Positions 10,907 through 18,862 of a DNA stretch of 64,000 nucleotides are shown piece by piece (positions within the stretch are counted from its first letter, which is position 1; every line of letters begins with the position of its first letter). Location of the stretch: NCBI GenBank assembly GCA_013177945.1, contig JABLXW010000008.1, positions 62,001 to 126,000 of the forward strand, given 5' to 3'. The translations under genes and the position numbers were made by a program. Origin of the DNA: Bacillota bacterium (GTDB taxonomy: Bacteria > Bacillota > DSM-12270 > Thermacetogeniales > Thermacetogeniaceae). Below the pieces are notes generated by a model. It did not search any database. It was not told the origin of the DNA and was given only the letters and a program-made list of their open reading frames with translations.

Positions 10907-11479
10907 ATCTGACACTATTATAATAATTTCACCCCTGAAGAAACGCAAGCCGTTGAGAGGCCATTAAGTATAAAAATCGCGCTTGTACTTAAAACTTTTT
11001 CCAAAAATCTCGGCGATTAATTCTTTTTGGCTCATTTACTGCTCCAAAATAAGATTTTCCCAGGATTAATTCTTTCCTGCAGGGCGGCAAACTATACAAA
11101 AACAGCCATCCATCAAGTCCGGCTGCCCGGCAGCCGCAAGAAGCGGCAGCCCCCCAGGCAGCCGCTCAAATAGCCAGAAAAAATAAATCTGGAGCGCATA
11201 TCATCATCCGGATCGGGAGAGAATATAAGCAGGTTCACAGCAGCCGGGCTAAGACTACTGCAGGTCTCATAATATACGGGCGTTTCCTGAAAAGGGATCT
11301 GCAGTGGTCGAGCAAAGGTCCCTGCAGGTTCTTAAAGGTATTCCCTTGCCGGATCTGCAGGAGCCGGAGCGAAGGCCGGTATGGGTCGGGTGAGGGTCTG
11401 CCGCAGCCCGAACGGTTACGGCAGGCTCAAGAGCAGGGATCCATTACCGGCCGGGCGCAGACTGGCTGAGGTTCTGCAG
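10907..11479. other. Long gene-poor stretch upstream of groES
   Basis: No convincing long gene is present. The segment holds a possible 23-codon ORF (10964-11035, listed separately). A GC-rich hairpin made of repeated CGGCTGCC-type words lies near 11120-11165. From 11280 onward, repetitive CTGCAGG-rich DNA grades into the repeats at 11480-11605. Confidence 0.4.
10964..11035 (-). CDS. Possible 23-residue peptide ORF
   Basis: ATG at 11035 follows TTTTGGAGCAG at ribosome-site distance and encodes a short basic peptide beginning MSQKELIAEIFGKSFKY. It may be a true small protein, a fossil, or chance. The only support is the start context and plausible codons. Confidence 0.25.
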   Translation of the reverse strand: MSQKELIAEIFGKSFKYKRDFYT

Positions 11480-11605
11480 GGGTCTGCAAGGGCCGAGAGG
11501 TTCTTGCAGGCTCTGTAAGGATCTCCTCGCAGTCGGGCAAAGGTCGGTCCTGGTTCGAAAAGGGTCTGCAGGGGCCGAAAGGTTCCTGCAGGCTTTGTAA
11601 GGATC
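11480..11605 (+). repeat. Two diverged 44-bp direct repeats in CTGCAGG-rich DNA
   Basis: The segments 11480-11523 and 11562-11605 align over 44 bp with about six mismatches, sharing GGGTCTGCA, GGGCCGA, TTGCAGG/CCTGCAGG and GTAAGGATC blocks, 82 bp apart. Weaker related units (GGATCTGCAG followed by AGGTCCCTGCAGG) occur around 11297-11400. No coding function is evident. Confidence 0.6.
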
Positions 11606-11663
11606 GCGGCTGGCCGGCGCGCAGGTTGCTGTGGGCCTGTCTTTTAAGGTTTCAACGGCAAAC

Positions 11664-12158
11664 TCACGCATCAGGGCGGGCGCATTCTCCTCCCCGCCCC
11701 TGCAGAATCTCAAGGGCATGAGGAAGCGCGGGCAAAATCACTTCCAGGTTCTCCCGGACGGCGCGGGGGCTGCCCGGGAGGTTGATGATCAGGGTTTGAC
11801 CGCGGCTTCCCGCCACCCCCCGCGAAAGCATGGCGTGCGGGGTGTGCCGCAGCCCGGCCGCCCGCATCGCTTCGGGGATGCCCGGGATGAGGCGCTCCAC
11901 CACCTCGAGGGTTGCCTCCGGCGTGACATCCCGGGGGGAGAGACCGGTTCCGCCCGTTGTCAGCACAAGATCCACTTTTTGGTCGTCTGCATAAAAAATA
12001 AGCTTTCTGGCAATTTCCTCTTTCTCGTCCGGAACCACATCGTAAGCAACAACTTCTCCTCCAATGGAAGCAACAATTTCTTTAATCACCGCCGCACTGT
12101 AATCTTCCCGGGCTCCCCTTGCCCCCTGGTCGCTCGCCGTCAGAATCGCCACCTTCAC
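11664..12158 (-). CDS. moaB: MoaB/MogA-type molybdopterin adenylyltransferase
   Basis: The protein probably adenylylates molybdopterin before metal insertion. The family signature TTGGTGLSPRDVTPEA, the later AMLSRGVAG, and LPGSPRAVRENLE are visible. The start chosen is GTG at 12158 (MKVAILTASDQG), which has AGGAGGGG at ribosome-site distance; an upstream in-frame ATG lacks this. It is the last gene of the Moco operon. MoaB and MogA cannot be separated with certainty by eye. Confidence 0.88.
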   Translation of the reverse strand: MKVAILTASDQGARGAREDYSAAVIKEIVASIGGEVVAYDVVPDEKEEIARKLIFYADDQKVDLVLTTGGTGLSPRDVTPEATLEVVERLIPGIPEAMRAAGLRHTPHAMLSRGVAGSRGQTLIINLPGSPRAVRENLEVILPALPHALEILQGRGGECARPDA

Positions 12159-12188
12159 TGCCACCCCTCCTGTTCGGGTCAACCTCTC

Positions 12189-12647
12189 TTAATTTGCGCC
12201 TTGCTCTGGTTCGGGTGCGAGGACCTCGATGGGGTCCCCCACCTTTACGGGGCCGCCTTTTAAAACCCGGATGAAGATTCCCTCGCGCGGCATCACGCAG
12301 TCCCCCGCCTGGTAGTAAATGGCGCACCTGGTATGGCACTCTTTCCCGATCTGGGTAACTTCCCCGAGGGCGTGCTCACCCAGGCGGATTTTCGTGCCCA
12401 CAGGGAGGTTGACAAGCTCGATCCCTTCAGTCGTGATGTTTTCTGCGAAATCGCCTGGCCCCACCCCCAGACCCTGCTCCTGCATCTTTTTGATGCTTTC
12501 CAGGGCGAGCAGGCTGACCTGGCGGTGCCAGGGCCCGGCATGGGCATCCCCCTCAAGGCCGAAATTTTCGATCAGCATCCCCTGCCCGACGTTGATTTTC
12601 CGCTCCCCTTTGCGGGAACTGGTGCACACTGCTACGATTCTTCCCAT
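12189..12647 (-). CDS. MOSC-domain protein
   Basis: About 152 residues form a stand-alone MOSC domain, the beta-barrel found at the C-terminus of Moco sulfurases. MOSC proteins bind sulfur carriers or molybdopterin. The conserved motif around [19 protein letters not shown] contains the cysteines. The start ATG at 12647 ([11 protein letters not shown]) overlaps the end of moaC by 16 nt, implying coupling. Its setting among moaC, moaA and moaB supports a cofactor-maturation role, perhaps carrying sulfur for the dithiolene or for formate dehydrogenase (inference). Confidence 0.85.
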   Translation of the reverse strand: MGRIVAVCTSSRKGERKINVGQGMLIENFGLEGDAHAGPWHRQVSLLALESIKKMQEQGLGVGPGDFAENITTEGIELVNLPVGTKIRLGEHALGEVTQIGKECHTRCAIYYQAGDCVMPREGIFIRVLKGGPVKVGDPIEVLAPEPEQGAN

Positions 12648-13147
12648 TCCGCTTCCCCTTCCCGTAAAAATCTTTCGCTTTTCCCGCCCGACTTTTCCAC
12701 CAGGCGGATCTCCCCGATCACCATTCCCCGGTCCACCGCCTTGCACATATCGTAAATCGTCAGGGCAGCAACACTCACAGCGGTCAGGGCCTCCATTTCC
12801 ACCCCGGTCTTCCCCCGGCTCTTCACCCGTGCCTCGATTTCAACCGCACTGCGCTTCGCGTCAAACCGGAAGCGGAGGTCCACCCCGTCCAGCAGCAGAA
12901 GATGGCACATCGGGATCAGTTCGGGAGTGCGCTTTGCCGCCATAATTCCGGCGACCTGCGCCACTCCCAAAACATCCCCCTTTGCAATCCCCCCGGTTTG
13001 AATCAATTCCAGGGTTTCCGGCGCCACGAAAACCGCTCCCCGCGCCCTTGCCTCCCTTGCAGTTTCGGGTTTTCCCCCCACATCAACCATGCGGGCGCGG
13101 CCCTGCGGATCAAAATGGGTCAGTTCGGCCAAATGCTCAACCCCCAA
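12632..13147 (-). CDS. moaC: Cyclic pyranopterin monophosphate synthase MoaC
   Basis: MoaC converts the MoaA product to cyclic pyranopterin monophosphate, the first stable Moco precursor. The 171-residue length and motifs [50 protein letters not shown] and the Lys/Asp in CKAVDRGM are canonical. The start appears to be TTG at 13147, overlapping the moaA stop by 11 nt; no better start with a ribosome site is visible. Confidence 0.95.
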   Translation of the reverse strand: MGVEHLAELTHFDPQGRARMVDVGGKPETAREARARGAVFVAPETLELIQTGGIAKGDVLGVAQVAGIMAAKRTPELIPMCHLLLLDGVDLRFRFDAKRSAVEIEARVKSRGKTGVEMEALTAVSVAALTIYDMCKAVDRGMVIGEIRLVEKSGGKSERFLREGEAEWEES

Positions 13148-14117
13148 TCTGGCACATCCCCCGCCCCCCCTCGGGTGCGCCTTTTGCTTTATGGTAGCCT
13201 TCCGGCTTTAAAAGGAGAGCGGTCCGGAAAATCTCTTCCAGTTCGGCATCGCCTGCGCCTGCCCGCAGCGGCCCCCGCAGGTCGACCTCCCGGTGATCGT
13301 GGAGGCAGGGACGGAGCTTTCCGTCTGCCGTGAGCCGGAGGCGGTTACACCGGGCGCAGAAGTGGTTGCTCACGGCATCAATAAACCCTACCGTTCCCAG
13401 GGCGCCGGGCAGGCGGAAGTACCGGGCAGGACCGCTTCCCGAGATTTCTCCGGCCGGAGCAAGATCTCCAAAAATTTCCTGGAGCACCGATTTAATCTGG
13501 GAGCAGGAGATAAAATGCCTTCCCGCCAGATCCCTGCTCGTCCCTACAGGCATGATTTCGATAAACCGCACGTGGAGGGGATAAGCATACGTGAGGCGGG
13601 CAAAATCCGGCCATTCCCGGTCGTTGAACCCCCTGAGGGCCACGACGTTAATCTTGACGGGATGAAAGCCGGTCCTGAGCGCCCCGGTGATCCCCTCCCA
13701 AACCAGGTGAAAATCTCCACCCCGCGTCAACCGCCGGTAATTTTCTGCATTCAGGGTATCCAGACTGATGTTGAGACGGCGTATCCCGGCTTCAAAGAGC
13801 CGTTCTTTCATCTGGGAGAGAAGAGTTCCGTTTGTGGTCAGAGACAAATCCTTGACTCCCGGCAGAAGGGCAAGGGCCCTGATGAAAGAAAGGATCCCGC
13901 GCCTGATCAGGGGCTCTCCGCCTGTCAGGCGAAACCTGTTGATCCCCAGCCGGAGAGCAACCTGCGCAATCCGGATGATTTCCTCAAAGCGCAGGATCTC
14001 GGCACGGGGCTTGACCCTGATCCCCGCTGCAGGCATGCAGTAAAGGCACCGCAGATTGCAGCGGTCTGTCACCGAAATCCGCAAATAGTCAATTCTTCTT
14101 CCAAACCTGTCCTCCAT
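13137..14117 (-). CDS. moaA: GTP 3',8-cyclase MoaA (radical SAM)
   Basis: MoaA uses S-adenosylmethionine and two [4Fe-4S] clusters to start Moco synthesis from GTP. The N-terminal radical-SAM triad is CNLRCLYC, with [13 protein letters not shown] following. The C-terminal cluster cysteines lie in [20 protein letters not shown]. The start is ATG at 14117 ([15 protein letters not shown]) behind GGGAGGG, giving 326 residues as usual. One oddity is that the usual C-terminal Gly-Gly activating tail appears as MCQIGG, so the GG is retained. Confidence 0.96.
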   Translation of the reverse strand: MEDRFGRRIDYLRISVTDRCNLRCLYCMPAAGIRVKPRAEILRFEEIIRIAQVALRLGINRFRLTGGEPLIRRGILSFIRALALLPGVKDLSLTTNGTLLSQMKERLFEAGIRRLNISLDTLNAENYRRLTRGGDFHLVWEGITGALRTGFHPVKINVVALRGFNDREWPDFARLTYAYPLHVRFIEIMPVGTSRDLAGRHFISCSQIKSVLQEIFGDLAPAGEISGSGPARYFRLPGALGTVGFIDAVSNHFCARCNRLRLTADGKLRPCLHDHREVDLRGPLRAGAGDAELEEIFRTALLLKPEGYHKAKGAPEGGRGMCQIGG

Positions 14118-14184
14118 AGCCCCCTCCCTCCCTGAATTCAGGCAGCAGAGGACCGCCCCGGGAGGCCGCCCGGGCCGCCCCATT

Positions 14185-16113
14185 TTACGTTCTGGCCATA
14201 ATTTTCCCGCAGTCCCTGAAGTCGTACCCCGCAAGCTTCCCGGCCGCCCGGCGGAAGCCGGGATCTGCGAGAACCTCCCTGAGAAGGCGGATCTCCTCCT
14301 CTTCCCAGAAGGCCGCAGGAATGCAGAGGTCGTAGCGCTCTTCTCCCACAGGAATGAAATCCAATCCGAGCGCCCCGGCCGCAGCCCGGATCCCCAGGCC
14401 GACATCTGCGCTCCCGGAGGCGACGGCTGCCGCAACACTCATGTGGGTGTACTCCTCCCGTTCGTAGCCCGAGACCCGGTCCGGGGAAATCCCCTGCCGG
14501 CGCAGCAGGTGGTCAAAGAGGAGCCGCGTCCCCGAACCCCGCTGGCGATTGACGAAACGGATGCCGGACCGGGTGAGGTCCGCCAGCTCCCTGATCCCCA
14601 ACGGGTTCCCCCGCTGCACAATCATCCCCTGAATGCGGTAAGCCAGGTTAACCAGGTACGCCGGCTCGCCGCCCAGGATCCGCTTCACATAGGGAAGATT
14701 GTACTCACCGGTTTCCTTATCCAGCAGGTGGACCCCGGCAAGGTGGGCCTCACCCCGCGCCAGTGCAGTCAGGCCTCCCAGGCTCCCCACATGAGAAGAA
14801 ACCAGGCGGAACCCCGGGCGCTTTTTCCGGATCAGGTCCGCCAGGAGATCCAGAACCAGGTCGTGGCTTCCCACCGCAACAATGGTGCGGGCTATCTCGT
14901 GCTGGGGCCGGAGAAGCTCCACCTCCACCTCGGCCCCGGCGGCATATCCCTCCGAGAGGCGGGGGATCCGCAGAATCCCGTCAGCCTGCACAAGGGAAGT
15001 CACGGCTCCCGCGCCCCGGGGGAGGGTTAAAACCACCAGTTCATCCCTGACGCGCCCGAGCTTCACCCTCACGAACTCCTCGGCACCCAAAGGGGAAACG
15101 AACTTCCGGCCCACCCTCGCCTTGACCCGCGGCCTTTCCGGAACGGGCAGCCCCAGCTTTTGATAGACAACCGGGCGCGCAAAGATTTCAAAGGCGAGAG
15201 CTGCTGAAACGGGGTAACCGGGGACGCCGATGGCAGGCTTCCCCTGAATCGAGCCCAGGACCACAGGCTTTCCGGGTCTGATGGCAACACCGTGCACATA
15301 AACCTCCCCGAGTTCCCGGATCAGGGAGGCGGTGTAATCTTCCCTCCCCGCCGAAGAACCGGCGATCACCGCAACCATATCCGCCTTTCCCAGAAATTCA
15401 AGGATTACCTTCTTTAAAAGCTCGTAGTCATCGGGCGTCCGGGGGCCGTAGACCGGCTCCCCGCCCCATTCCTCCACCAGCCCTCCCAGCACCCGGCTGT
15501 TGGACTCAATCACTGCTCCCGGCTCCGGTCTTGCTCCGGGTGCAACCAGTTCCGTTCCCGTCGGGATCAGCGCCACGCGGGGTTTGGGATAAACCTCGAC
15601 CTCGGCGACTCCGGCGGTCAGCAAACCCCCGATGTCGTAGGGGCGAATCTGCTGGCAGGCAGGCAGAATCATTTCCGTTTCCACAAAATCCTCCCCCGCG
15701 ACCCGCACGTGCTGCCAGGGAACGGCGGGGGCAATGATTTCTACAGTGCCTTCTTCCGGAAAATGGAGGTCTTCGATCATGATCACCGCATTCGTCCCTT
15801 CCGGAAGGGGGTCCCCGGTGTCGACCAGAAACGCCTTTTCCCCAAGCCGGAGCCGGACCGGGTTTGTCTCGCAAGCTCCGAAGGTATCCCCGGCAAGGAC
15901 GGCAATCCCGTCCATTGCAGCAGCGTGGTAGTGAGGCGAGGAAATCAAAGCAAAGACCGGCTCCGCCGTCACCCGTCCCCTTGCCTGAGCGACAGGAATT
16001 CGCTCCGGCCGTCCCGGGTTCAGCGCCCCCAGGCCGGCGAGGGCCGTCAGGAAGCGTTCCAGGGCCTCCTGGCGGGGAATGTTTTCCAGATAGCGCTGTC
16101 CTGCTTTACCCAT
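14185..16113 (-). CDS. MoeA-type molybdenumtransferase fused to a periplasmic-binding-protein-like domain
   Basis: Residues 1 to about 410 form a MoeA protein that inserts metal into adenylylated molybdopterin (MDGIAV, VDTGDPLPEGTNAVIMIED, VAVIAGSSAGREDYT, GVPGYPVSAAL). Residues from about 415 to 642 are a type 2 binding-protein/LysR-substrate-like domain (SSHVGSLGGLTALARGEAHL, VNRQRGSGTRLLFDHLLR), which probably binds molybdate, tungstate or a pterin. The 642-residue fusion is known in clostridia and archaea. It lies 12 nt downstream of the second moeA. Which metal it handles cannot be told from the sequence. Confidence 0.9.
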   Translation of the reverse strand: MGKAGQRYLENIPRQEALERFLTALAGLGALNPGRPERIPVAQARGRVTAEPVFALISSPHYHAAAMDGIAVLAGDTFGACETNPVRLRLGEKAFLVDTGDPLPEGTNAVIMIEDLHFPEEGTVEIIAPAVPWQHVRVAGEDFVETEMILPACQQIRPYDIGGLLTAGVAEVEVYPKPRVALIPTGTELVAPGARPEPGAVIESNSRVLGGLVEEWGGEPVYGPRTPDDYELLKKVILEFLGKADMVAVIAGSSAGREDYTASLIRELGEVYVHGVAIRPGKPVVLGSIQGKPAIGVPGYPVSAALAFEIFARPVVYQKLGLPVPERPRVKARVGRKFVSPLGAEEFVRVKLGRVRDELVVLTLPRGAGAVTSLVQADGILRIPRLSEGYAAGAEVEVELLRPQHEIARTIVAVGSHDLVLDLLADLIRKKRPGFRLVSSHVGSLGGLTALARGEAHLAGVHLLDKETGEYNLPYVKRILGGEPAYLVNLAYRIQGMIVQRGNPLGIRELADLTRSGIRFVNRQRGSGTRLLFDHLLRRQGISPDRVSGYEREEYTHMSVAAAVASGSADVGLGIRAAAGALGLDFIPVGEERYDLCIPAAFWEEEEIRLLREVLADPGFRRAAGKLAGYDFRDCGKIMART

Positions 16114-16125
16114 CTTCCTGCCCCC

Positions 16126-17379
16126 TCACAGGACGTAATCTGTTCCGTAGAGATAAACATCCACCGGGGTTCCGGCGGCAACCCCTTCTCTTTCGAGGGG
16201 AATCCTGAAAAATCCGTCCCCCTGGACCATCGGAGCAAGCAAACCGGACTTGCCCAGAAGCGGGTCTGCCCATAACCTGTCCCCTTCTCGCCGCAGCCTG
16301 ACCCGGACGAAATCCTCCCGCCCCGGGGCCGAGGCGAGACTGCGGGAAACCAAAGCCGGGACAGGCGGCGGACCCGGCCTGATTTTTCGATAAGACCCGA
16401 ACTTCAACAGGGGAGCCACCAGCAGATCAAAGGCAATCAGGGCGGCCGCGGGATGCCCCGGCAGTCCAAAAACCGGCTTTCCGCCCCCAACCGCTCCCAG
16501 GGTCGGCTTCCCGGGCCGGGCCGCCAGGCCGTGAAAAACCAGGCCGGGCTCCCCCAGCTCCTCAAGGGCCTGCACCGTCAAATCGCGGGTGCCCACCGAG
16601 CTTCCTCCGGAAATGAGAACCAGGTCCACCTCCCGGTGGGCCCTGGCCAGGGTCTCCTTAAGCAGGCGGAGATCGTCTCTCACCAGCCCGTAAAGCACCG
16701 GAGCTCCCCCGCATGAGAGAACCTGCCCGAACAGGGAATAAGAATTTACGTCCCGCACCTGGCCGGGAGCAGGCTTCTCCCCGGGGGGAACCAGTTCGTC
16801 CCCGGTGGAAACAATCCCGACGCGCAAGGGTATGTAGACCTGTAGCTCCAGTTCTCCAACCGCCGCAAGGAACCCTAAATCCTGGGGGCGGAGCAGGTGG
16901 TTTTCGGAAAAGATTTCGGTGCCTGCCTTGATGTCTTCATCCGGCAGAATTACGTTTTCGCCCACCCCCACCGGCCTGACAACTTCAATCCCCTCCTCCC
17001 CTGCCTGCTCGGTATGCTCGACCATGACAACGGCATCAGCACCCGGAGGGAGCGTCGCCCCGGTGGCTACCTGCACGGCCTCTCCAACCCCCACCGTCAG
17101 GCCGGGGGGAAATCCCACTTTCACTTCGCCTTTTACAAGCAAGTAGGCCGGGGAGCTCTCGGAGGCGCCAAAGGTATCCTGAGCCCGGACCGCGTAGCCG
17201 TCCACTGTAGACCGGGGGAATCCGGGCACATCTTCCCCTGCCACCACACCCTGTGCCAGGCGCCTTCCCAGGCAGTTCAGAAGAGGGCACCGCTCAGTCC
17301 GGCGCAGCTCCGCAGGAAGATGTGCGGCCATCTTTGCCCTTGCCTCGTGAACCGGGAGCACCGTGAAAAGTTCCTTCAT
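16126..17379 (-). CDS. moeA: MoeA-type molybdopterin molybdenumtransferase
   Basis: This is a stand-alone MoeA of about 417 residues with the family motifs STVDGYAVRAQDT, ATGATLPPGADAVVMVEHTE, LISGGSSVGTRDLT and FGLPGHPAAALIAFDLLV. It probably ligates molybdate or tungstate to molybdopterin-AMP. A TTG directly precedes the ATG at 17379; either could start, and AAAGGAG lies upstream of both. Two different MoeA genes in a row raise the possibility that one serves Mo and the other W (inference from W-using anaerobes). Confidence 0.93.
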   Translation of the reverse strand: MKELFTVLPVHEARAKMAAHLPAELRRTERCPLLNCLGRRLAQGVVAGEDVPGFPRSTVDGYAVRAQDTFGASESSPAYLLVKGEVKVGFPPGLTVGVGEAVQVATGATLPPGADAVVMVEHTEQAGEEGIEVVRPVGVGENVILPDEDIKAGTEIFSENHLLRPQDLGFLAAVGELELQVYIPLRVGIVSTGDELVPPGEKPAPGQVRDVNSYSLFGQVLSCGGAPVLYGLVRDDLRLLKETLARAHREVDLVLISGGSSVGTRDLTVQALEELGEPGLVFHGLAARPGKPTLGAVGGGKPVFGLPGHPAAALIAFDLLVAPLLKFGSYRKIRPGPPPVPALVSRSLASAPGREDFVRVRLRREGDRLWADPLLGKSGLLAPMVQGDGFFRIPLEREGVAAGTPVDVYLYGTDYVL

Positions 17380-17409
17380 CAAGCGTCGCGCTCCTTTTAA
17401 AGCATTCCG

Positions 17410-17604
17410 TTAAAAGCACCCCAGGGCGCACTCTTTGATTTTAATTTTGAGCTGATTGCAGGCAGCACCGATCACGCGGGGGGAGACTCCCAGGAAGGCG
17501 GCCAGTTCCCGCGCCGCAGAACAGGTAATCTTTCCCTCCGGAGCCGCCTTTAAAAGAGCTTCTTTAATCCGGGGGTCAACCTCAACCATCTTCTCTCTGC
17601 CCAT
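17410..17604 (-). CDS. Small protein at the head of the Moco operon, unknown function
   Basis: The product is about 64 residues. It contains PRIKEALLKAAPEGKITCSA, then an Ala-Arg-Glu-Leu helix followed by GVSPRVIGAACNQLKIKI and the tail KECALGCF. The layout resembles a compact helix-turn-helix-like module with Cys residues, but I cannot place it in a family. The start ATG at 17604 follows GGAGG; an internal ATG (MVEVDP) is also possible. It is the first gene after the Moco-type riboswitch, so it should be co-regulated with moeA. A decayed copy of its middle part lies at 20636-20726. Confidence 0.7.
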   Translation of the reverse strand: MGREKMVEVDPRIKEALLKAAPEGKITCSAARELAAFLGVSPRVIGAACNQLKIKIKECALGCF

Positions 17605-17657
17605 GCTGCACCAAACCTCCTGCTTCAAAGTCAGGCTCCAGCACCTGAAAATGCAAA

Positions 17658-17685
17658 GGGCGCCAACCCTGGAACCGGTGCGCCC
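17658..17685 (-). terminator. Terminator-like hairpin in the riboswitch expression platform
   Basis: On the minus strand GGGCGCACC pairs with GGTTGGCGCCC across a short loop and is followed by a T-rich tract (TTTGCATTTTC). It lies between the aptamer and the first gene, where ligand-controlled termination is expected. Confidence 0.6.
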
Positions 17686-17691
17686 TCGCAA

Positions 17692-17810
17692 TCCTGCAAC
17701 TCCTTTCCAAGGTTGGGAGGTACCCCGGTTTCCCGGAATACCCTTCGGCCGCCGGCAGCTTTTTTTGCAGCAAGCCCCGCCGCAGCCTGCGTCTAGCCTC
17801 CATAGCAGGA
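17692..17810 (-). promoter_or_regulatory. Moco/Tuco-type riboswitch aptamer
   Basis: TCCTGC (17805-17810) and GCAGGA (17692-17697) close a roughly 119-nt structure. Its 3' core, CCTCCCAACCTTGGAAAGG, closely follows the CCTCCC-N5-TGGAAAGG core of the E. coli moaA Moco leader as I remember it. A nested hairpin, TTCCGGGAAACCGG, lies just before. It precedes seven Moco synthesis or associated genes. The assignment rests on remembered consensus and context, and Mo versus W specificity is not resolved. Confidence 0.75.
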
Positions 17811-17909
17811 ACGCCTTAGGAAGGCTAAATCGGAGTTCGGTCCTCTTCTCTTTTTTGATTTTTACTTTACCCCAATTCGAGCATCGTGCCCTCGCTTAAC
17901 ATTTCGCTT

Positions 17910-18740
17910 TCAAACAGAAAAATCCTGCTTCAACGCCCCCTTTTTTGCGCCCGGCAGCTCCTCGTTCATGCTCCCCGTGCGGTACCCTGCCAGGTCAAGG
18001 GTGACATAGAGAAAGCCGAGTTCCTTCAGAAACCCGGACACCTCCTGCCGGTGCCGGAAAATGAGGGGGGCCTCCTCGGCCCCGCCCTCGATCCGGGCAA
18101 GCCTCCCGTGGGACCGCACCCTTACCAGGCGGCAGCCGAGAGCATGAAGAAATTCTTCGGCCCGTTCGATCCTCTGCAGCTTCTCCCGCGTGATTTCCTC
18201 CCCGTAAGGAATGCGGCTGGCCAGGCAGGCGGCAGCGGGCTTATCCCACGTGGGGAGCCCTGCCTCGCGGGAAAGAAGGCGAATCTCCTCCTTCGAAAGC
18301 CCTGCCTCCTGGAGCGGGCTGCGCACCCTCAGTTCACGACCGGCGCGCCTGCCCGGCCTGTAGTCCCCTTCATCATCCCGGTTCCCGCCGTCGATCACCC
18401 AGGCCAAACCCTTCTCCCGCGCCAGCTCCCAAAACTTTGTGTAAAGGAGCTTCTTGCAGTAATAGCAGCGCTCGGGAGGGTTTGCCCGGTACTCCGGCAG
18501 CAGGAGGGGATCGAAATGAATGACAAAGTGCTCTACTCCCAGCTTGCGGGCAAGCTGGCGCGCCTCCTCGACCTCCCGCTCGGGATCCACCGGAGAGGAG
18601 GCGGTCACCGCGCAAACCCGGTCCCCCAGCTCCTGCCGGGCCACCCAGAGGAGAAAGGTGCTGTCCACCCCCCCGGAAAAGGCCACAAGTGCACTCTCCA
18701 GCTCCCGAACCAGCCTCCTCAAGTCATCAAGCCTGCCCAA
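17910..18740 (-). CDS. larE: LarE-family ATP-dependent sulfur transferase
   Basis: LarE proteins adenylylate and sulfurise a pyridinium dicarboxylate on the way to the nickel-pincer cofactor. The PP-loop AFSGGVDSTFLLW, a CYYC pair, and the conserved AACLASRIPYGEEI with its likely sulfur-donating Cys are visible. TTG at 18740 was chosen as start because GGAGGGG sits 5 nt upstream; it gives about 276 residues, the family norm. No larB, larC or larA is in the window, so the final cofactor user is unknown. Confidence 0.85.
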   Translation of the reverse strand: MGRLDDLRRLVRELESALVAFSGGVDSTFLLWVARQELGDRVCAVTASSPVDPEREVEEARQLARKLGVEHFVIHFDPLLLPEYRANPPERCYYCKKLLYTKFWELAREKGLAWVIDGGNRDDEGDYRPGRRAGRELRVRSPLQEAGLSKEEIRLLSREAGLPTWDKPAAACLASRIPYGEEITREKLQRIERAEEFLHALGCRLVRVRSHGRLARIEGGAEEAPLIFRHRQEVSGFLKELGFLYVTLDLAGYRTGSMNEELPGAKKGALKQDFSV

Positions 18741-18862
18741 ACTGTCCCCTCCAGTTCGCTCCTCAAATTTTTGCCCTTTTGCAACTTGAAGCGCGGCCGT
18801 CAATCTCCTGCGAAGCGTCGGCACCCTCAAAAGGGAATTAACGGCTAACGGGCAAAGCCATA

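Noticed and set aside
11480-11605. CRISPR array
   Set aside because: Only two diverged repeats with an irregular gap and no cas genes.
11444-11719. Minus-strand reading frame with repeated Leu-Gln-rich peptide
   Set aside because: It follows the DNA repeats, has no ribosome site and overlaps the end of moaB; the repeats explain it.
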